64,000 nucleotides of DNA, taken from contig NC_052479.1 of the NCBI RefSeq assembly GCF_009730915.1, positions 2,232,001-2,296,000 of the forward strand, read 5' to 3'. How positions within the stretch are numbered: the first letter of the stretch is position 1; each line of letters begins with the position of its first letter. Shown one piece after another: positions 59,501-64,000 of the stretch. This stretch comes from Dioscorea cayenensis subsp. rotundata (Eukaryota; Streptophyta; Magnoliopsida; Dioscoreales; Dioscoreaceae). Under the pieces are notes generated by a model that had not been told where the DNA came from, made no database searches, and saw only the letters and a list, made by a program, of their open reading frames with translations. Position numbers and translations under genes: made by a program.

Positions 59501-61923
59501 TTGTTGCATCTCTCGAAGCTACTCCTATTCCCAAAACTATCTCTAAAGCCTTATCCCACCCTGGTTGGCGTACTGCTATGATAGAATAGATGAATGCATT
59601 AGAAACTAATGATACTTGGAATTTAGTGGATTTACCTACAGGAAATAAGGATATTGGATGTAAATGGGTGTTCATCGTCAAAGTAAATCCTGATGGTTCT
59701 GTTGCTCACCTCAAGGCTCGTCTTGTGGCTAAAGGATATACTCAGACTTATGGTGTGGATTAATTGGATTTTTTTTCTCCTGTGGCAAAGTTAACTTCTG
59801 TTCGCTAGTTTATTTCTCTGGCAGCAACATATGATTGGCCTCTACATTAGTTAGACATAAAAAATGCCTTCTTACATGGTGACGTCAATGAAGAAGTGTA
59901 TATGGAGCAACCACCTGGTTTTGTTACTCAGGGAGAGTTTGGCAGGGTGTGTCATCTTCGGAAATCCTTGTATGGATTGAAACAAAGCCCACGTGCTTGG
60001 TTTGGGAAATTTAGTCAAGCTCTTGAAAGTTTTGGAATGACAAAGACTAAGTCAGATCACTCAGTTTTTTATTCTAAATCTGACTCAAGTATCATTCTTC
60101 TTGTGGTCTATATTGATGATATGGTCATTATTGGAAGTGATTCTATGGAAATTTCAGCTTTAAAATCCTTTCTTACACTCAATTCCACACCAAAGATCTA
60201 GGAGCATTGAAATATTTCTTGGGGGTTGAAGTAATGCGAAGTAAGAAAGGTATTTTCTTATCCCAAAGAAAGTATGTCTTGGATTTATTGACTGACACAG
60301 GAAAGTTGGGAGCCAAACCATGCAACACTTCAATGCCTCCTAATTCTCAATTGACAAAGGATGGTGATTTGTTTGAAGATGCCGAGAAGTATAGAAGGTT
60401 GATTAGGAAATTGAACTATCTTACAGTGACTCGTCCAGATCTTGCCTACTCTGTTAGTGTAGTGAGTCAATTTATGTCTTCTCCAACAGTTCATCATTGG
60501 GCAGCATTGGAGCAGATTTTGTGTTACTTGAAAGGGGCTCCTGGACGTGGCATATTATACAGCAATCATGGACATGGAAACATTGAGTGTCTTTTCTAAC
60601 ACAGGTTGGGTGGGTTCAAAGATAGACTGGCGTTCCACTTTAGGGTATTGTGTGTTTGTTGAGGGAAACTTGGTATCCTGGAAAAGCAAGAAACAAAATG
60701 TCGTGTCTCGTTCTAGTGCAGCAGTCTGAATATAGAGCTATGGCACAATCTGTATGTGAAGTTATGTGGATATATCAGTTATTACAAGAAATGGGCCTTA
60801 AAACATAAGTTCCAACTGTACTATGGTGTGATAATCAAGCTGCTCTCCATATTGCCACCAATCCTGTGTTTCACGAACGCACTAAACACATTGAGATCGA
60901 TTGTCACTTCGTTCGTGAAAAGATTCAGCAGAATTTGATTTATGCAAAATATGTAAAAACTGGAGAACAACTTGGAGATATCTTCACCTAGGCTTTTAAT
61001 GGGGTTCAGATTGACTATATCTGTAACAAGTTGGGCATGATTGATATCTATGCTCAAACTTGAGGGGGAGTGTTGTAAATAACTGTAAATTACTTATTCT
61101 TAGGCATAATTTTAGAGATATTAATAGTTGATTCTTAGGCATAATCTTAGAGATATTATTCTTTATAATCTTTCCAATTTTAGAGCTACCAAATTTAGAG
61201 CTAAATACCACCTATATATGTTTGGTTCTAATTCATCAATGTGAAATATACTAAATTGTCATTCTCTTCTCTTGTAACAAAGGAATTCATTCATAATAGA
61301 AAGCTAGCAGACTGTTTATGGTACAAGACTGCAAAGGCTAATGCCAGTAAATTGAATGCCTTGACAATTAATGACATTGCCATCAGACCGCAAAAGCTTG
61401 ACATCAAACTCAAAATCCTTGGATAGGATTGAATTCTCAGTACTATAACAGTAGTACACTTCAGATCTTCAAACATAGTTTTGATTTAGCTGATAACTGA
61501 ACAGATTTAAAAGCTAATAATTTGCTTAGGTTATTCAGACAAAGTAATGCTGTCCATTTTGGATTAGAACTAAGGTAAAGGAAATTTATTGGTCCTCATT
61601 TTAATAAGGAAAGACTTGAAGTTCTCCCCGATAGCAAGAGGGATTTAAAAACTTAACAAGGACAAACACTCAACTACCTATATATTTACTTTTTCTCTTT
61701 TTTAGGAATGCATGATGGCAAAGTAATTGACAATCATTACCAAGAAGGAATTGCACTCATCATACAGGATTTCAACAATGACTATTCAGATAAGGATAAA
61801 AAACAGATTAAGAAGAAGTGGGAATTCACCTGTAATATCAGAGGCCAATAAACCCCTTGCATCAACATCAAAGTAGCTGACAGCCAATATAAACAGAAAC
61901 AAAACACCAATTTTTTGAGCCAT
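53521..61923 (-). CDS. Saposin B domain protein (prosaposin-like), two domains
   Basis: Secreted or vacuolar lipid-binding saposin-like protein of 231 residues. Coding exons on the minus strand: 61923-61830, 55026-54842, 54732-54538, 54168-54109 and 53682-53521, all joined in frame at GT/AG borders. The first exon encodes a signal peptide ([18 protein letters not shown]). Two saposin B domains follow, each with its full set of six cysteines. Domain 1 has CTLCEEF, KAC, QQC, VFC and DLC. Domain 2 has [17 protein letters not shown] and HAC. The chosen start is the only ATG in the signal-peptide exon. A further untranslated exon lies at 62730 upstream. Intron 1 (55027-61829, 6.8 kb) has absorbed a copia retrotransposon, a SINE and a foldback MITE, and the last intron another MITE. 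The coding frame is intact, so the gene looks functional if these introns are spliced. Confidence 0.9.
53726..54045. mobile_element. Foldback MITE with 9-bp TSD in saposin last intron
   Basis: Near-complete inverted repeat. The left arm begins GGAATAATATCC and the right end read inverted begins GGTATAATACCC; both then contain TTTAGTCCCT.TACTCAGAAAT, GACTAGT and CTACTTTTGAAAAT. Perfect 9-base duplications ATAATTTTT flank it (53717-53725, 54046-54054), indicating a Mutator-type MITE. Confidence 0.85.
55098..55430. mobile_element. Probable foldback MITE in saposin intron 1
   Basis: Left AAATTTGC.TATATACCCC and right (inverted) GGGGCATTTGCAAAATGATC with shared inner GTGTGTATA..TTTGTAAATAAT stretches form inverted arms. 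No clean target duplication was found; ends approximate. Confidence 0.55.
55754..55973 (-). mobile_element. tRNA-derived SINE with 10-bp TSD
   Basis: Flanked by perfect AAAGCTTTTT repeats (55744-55753, 55974-55983). On the minus strand it has box A-like TCTATTGGTACACGGG (from about 55970), box B GAGTTCGATTCTC (55925-55913) and an A-rich 3' tail (the T run at 55754-55760 on the plus strand). Sits in intron 1 of the saposin gene. Confidence 0.85.
55990..56320. repeat. Interrupted direct repeat of about 90 bases
   Basis: TTGTAAGATACACCCAAAGC, then CTACACAACTCCA, CAGATATTTGAGGACATATT and TTACTTACATCATGAGAT, occurs at about 55999-56085 and again at about 56229-56314. The spacer contains a GACACAGATAC/CGACACGACAC-rich stretch of the kind found at ends of some plant transposons. 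Confidence 0.7.
56981..57790 (+). pseudogene. copia gag remnant (second element)
   Basis: ATG at 56981; [17 protein letters not shown] is the gag N-terminal motif. A stop at 57356-57358 splits the core. The zinc knuckle [14 protein letters not shown] (CX2CX4HX4C, about 57733-57774) is preserved in another frame. Confidence 0.8.
57860..61062 (+). pseudogene. copia pol remnant (second element)
   Basis: Protease [13 protein letters not shown] (about 57999-58037). Pre-integrase zinc region [11 protein letters not shown] to [11 protein letters not shown] (58384-58497). Integrase core with HSDFWGP (58551-58571) and [19 protein letters not shown] (58822-58878). Reverse transcriptase with [12 protein letters not shown] (about 59965-60000) and YIDDM (about 60108-60122). 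RNase H includes [16 protein letters not shown] (about 60430-60477), then further fragments to the stop before the polypurine tract. Frameshifts occur for example near 58340, 58600, 59060, 60190 and 60600. Confidence 0.85.
61285..61829. other. Saposin intron 1, remainder
   Basis: Intron sequence between the copia element and the signal-peptide exon; no other feature recognised. Confidence 0.4.
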
Positions 61924-62619
61924 CACCTGGTACCAAAATTCATAAATACGATCACAAAAAAAAAAAACTCTGTAGTGGCAAATGTAGCTAAAAGGTAAAA
62001 TGAACTTCTAAGCTTGTGGGATCGAAACAAGCACGTAATATATCCATACGCCACAATATGTTAAATAATTTAGAGAGTAAAACCTATCATAAGAATAAAA
62101 AACCTCTCTCACAAGTTCACAAGAAAAAAAAAATTAATTTCAGATTATAATACTTAAATACATGAATTAGGCAACCAAAATTTCTGCTTCTCAAACCCAA
62201 CACAAATGTATAAACTTGATGGCTTTCAATCAAGAATTATAACTAGGGAGGCAAACTAATCTCCAAGTTCACACTCAACAATGTTTTATAGGATCCTGAA
62301 CAGATGTATCTTTGCTAGATTATATATTTAAAAAAAAAAACAATAACATTAAAAATATTCGCTTAAAGGGATAATATAAAAGTTCCAAAGATCCAAGCAT
62401 TGAATTTATAACCAGTAAGAAAAATCACAAAAACCATAAGATAAATACATCAAAATCCACTCTTTAACTCCAATTTGTTTTTGTTTACAAAAGATCACAA
62501 ACAAATTATAAGATTCCCAATTGATATCAATACTTTACCATATAGCAAGAAATCGACATCCAAAATCTACAAACATACAAATCATTATTTTCAAAAAAAA
62601 AAAAATAATAATAATAATA

Positions 62620-62700
62620 ATAATAATAACCAAGCAGCATAAAAACAACCCTAATTAGAGGAATTCACAAACCCGATTTATTTCATTGATTGAATACAGA
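62620..62700. other. Saposin 5' intron, near untranslated exon
   Basis: The intron at 61927-62729 separates the untranslated first exon from the signal-peptide exon. It contains poly-A runs and an AAT microsatellite (about 62605-62630). Confidence 0.4.
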
Positions 62701-62729
62701 AATTTATGAAATAGGAGAAGAGAAAATAC

Positions 62730-62860
62730 CGTTCTTTGATTCGATTGAAGATGGCAACACGATGGGCTTCGCTTGCTGATCGATTATCCCCAGATCTAGG
62801 GTTTATAACTCCGGAAATCAATTAATTGAAGGGGAAGAGCAGGACAAGGCCTAAAAAAAG
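62730..62860 (-). other. Untranslated first exon of the saposin gene
   Basis: On the minus strand an AAACCCTAGATCTGG leader with no ATG ends at a donor ACG|GTATTT at 62730/62729. The next exon begins after CCAG at 61926. The upstream limit is approximate. Confidence 0.5.
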
Positions 62861-63005
62861 ATAAGGTCGCTTTGGACTGAAAAAAAACCCAAAAGAGCAA
62901 CAGTATAAAAGATATTACTTAGAAGATGGGGTTGTTTTTGCAAGAACACCCTTTGTAAAAAGCTTGTTATTATTTGAGATTATTTTCACATATACCCCTG
63001 AAAAA

Positions 63006-63042
<37 letters not shown>

Positions 63043-63082
63043 TGTTTTCTCTTTATGAGAAATAAATGCCACGCATATGTCA

Positions 63083-63230
63083 TGTTTTGAGATTTTGTGG
63101 GCTAATTTAGCTCACCAAACAAACCAATAGCCCAAACTAATGGCTCACCAAAACCATTACTTCACCAACTTATATGCTTAATTCATTAGCTTGAAAGCCA
63201 TTGTTTTGAGATTTTGTGGGCTAATTTAGC
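63083..63230. repeat. Direct repeat of 28 bases, 120 apart
   Basis: TGTTTTGAGATTTTGTGGGC followed by TAATTTAGC occurs at 63083 and again at 63203, bounding a stretch rich in CTCACCAAA/CACCAA. Confidence 0.85.
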
Positions 63231-63243
63231 ACACCATTCCTCT

Positions 63244-63253
63244 CTATAAATAG
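63244..63253 (+). promoter_or_regulatory. TATA-like box upstream of LINE reverse transcriptase
   Basis: CTATAAATAGG in a CTC-rich context, followed by a purine-rich leader. Located about 40 bases before the open LINE frame. It may be part of an LTR or unrelated promoter fragment. Confidence 0.4.
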
Positions 63254-63280
63254 GGGATGAAGCTCTCATTATATACATAA

Positions 63281-64000
63281 CTCATTAGAGAGAAAAGTGA
63301 GAGTGGTAAAGACTCTTTTAAAATTGCTAGAGACATTAGTAAAGTCTTTGAAAATCGGTTTAGGGCTCTTTTTGGCCAAAAACGATCTTTTCGTTTCAAG
63401 GTGGACCTACATAATCTTTTGAAGAACAAAGCTTCGATAGATTTATCTTTTTTGGAGAGCCCTTTCACTCTGGAAGAAGTCAAAAGGGCGGTTTTTGAAT
63501 TGGGGAGTGACAAAGCACCTGGGCCGGATGGATTTCCTATTCACTTCTTTAAAACTTACTGGGAGATAGTAAAAAAGGAGGTTATGCAATTATGCGAGGA
63601 TTTCTATTTTGGGAAGGCAAATTTAGAAAGAATTAATTGGGCATGTATTACCCTCATCCCTAAGGTTTCGAGTCCGACATCCTCGGGGGATTATAAACCC
63701 ACTAGTTTAATTAATTCTTCCCTGAAAATCATCTCCAAGATTTTGGCTTCGAGGCTCAGCACGGTTATGGACTCTTTGGTTGACCATGCACAATCTGTTT
63801 TTCTTAAGGGGAGGTGTATTCTGGACAATATCGCGGCGGCGAAGGAGGCTATCTTCAGTATCCACAAAAGAAGACTGTCTGGCCACATCCTCAAAGTGGA
63901 TTTCACTAAGGCTTTTGACTCGATTAATTGGGACTTCTTGTTGGAGCTACTGGAGGTTAGGGGGTTCAGATCCAAATGTTTAGGGTGGATTCTCTCGCTT
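63281..64000 (+). CDS. LINE ORF2 reverse transcriptase, partial (window edge)
   Basis: An uninterrupted frame of about 240 codons running off the right edge. It encodes the N-terminal half of a plant L1-type reverse transcriptase: LGSDKAPGPDGFPIHFF (about 63496-63546), ITLIPKV, GDYKPTSLINSSLKIISKIL, AQSVFLKGRCILDNI and KVDFTKAFDSINWDFL (first catalytic Asp). The FADD box would lie beyond the window. There is no ATG at the left end and the endonuclease domain is missing, so the element is 5'-truncated or joined to other DNA near 63280. The open frame means it is much younger than the LINE remnant at 40920-42560. Confidence 0.9.

Larger units (their letters stand above)
56502..61279 (+). mobile_element. 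Ty1/copia LTR retrotransposon inside saposin intron 1
   Basis: LTRs 56502-56707 and 61071-61279 both begin TGTTGTAAATAAC and end in AACA. Flanks AAGGT (56497-56501) and AAGGA (61280-61284) are a target duplication with one change. The primer-binding site TGGTACCAGAGC (56708-56719) fits initiator Met tRNA, and the polypurine tract GAGGGGGAG precedes the 3' LTR. Each LTR holds an internal tandem repeat of TTCTTAGGCATAAT.TTAGAG. The LTRs differ at about ten positions by eye, so this copy looks older than or comparable to the one at 7003-10957. It is antisense to the host gene. All copia domains are recognisable, but frames are broken. Confidence 0.95.

Noticed and set aside
63240..63300. Integrated pararetrovirus promoter
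   Set aside because: TATA box and leader alone are not diagnostic; no viral coding sequence nearby. A mobile-element promoter is simpler.

Overview
This is a plant nuclear DNA window: intron-rich genes with canonical GT/AG junctions in an AT-rich background packed with plant-type transposable elements (Ty1/copia, chromovirus-like LTRs, Mutator-like, hAT, Tourist-like MITEs, tRNA-derived SINEs, LINEs). The families seen (heptahelical HHP receptors, plastid glycerol-3-phosphate dehydrogenase, NST1-like membrane protein, two-domain saposin protein) point to a flowering plant. GC-rich first exons in two genes hint weakly at a monocot; the species cannot be named from sequence alone.

Layout. 1-13.7 kb: a segment carrying an HHP-type seven-helix receptor gene is present twice in direct orientation (genes at 2294-3513 and 11427-12646, minus strand). 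The two copies appear to encode the same 337-residue protein, and a degenerate copia element (7003-10957) lies between them. Copy 1 holds a solo LTR and a SINE that are absent from copy 2. 13.7-26.6 kb: no host gene, but a Mutator-type foldback element enclosing a gypsy-like LTR, a hAT MITE, SINE-like pieces, an LTR-like tract, a Mutator transposase pseudogene tail-to-tail with a plant-mobile-domain-like pseudogene, and two interlocked Tourist-like MITEs. 26.8-34.0 kb: a nine-exon gene for plastid NAD-dependent glycerol-3-phosphate dehydrogenase (GLY1/SFD1 family), plus strand. 36.06-37.06 kb: an assembly gap of exactly 1000 N. 37.6-37.8 kb: first exon of a small membrane-anchored protein gene that runs toward the gap.

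40.1-52.2 kb: an NST1-like gene (minus strand, three exons, 870 codons). Its 139-base last exon is separated by a 9.4 kb intron filled with a tandemly duplicated 3.2 kb block of LINE and hAT sequence. 53.5-62.9 kb: a secreted/vacuolar two-domain saposin-like gene (minus strand, five coding exons plus an untranslated first exon). Its first coding intron swallowed a whole copia element, a SINE and a foldback MITE. 63.3-64.0 kb: the 5' part of a LINE reverse transcriptase, open to the window edge.

The host genes are independent housekeeping or signalling loci and form no common pathway: receptor-like membrane protein, plastid glycerolipid precursor synthesis, an unknown membrane/coiled-coil protein, and lipid-binding saposins. 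What they share is heavy intron and promoter colonisation by mobile DNA. I exon-mapped the genes by eye from splice consensus, reading-frame continuity and family similarity. No alignment or database search was run.
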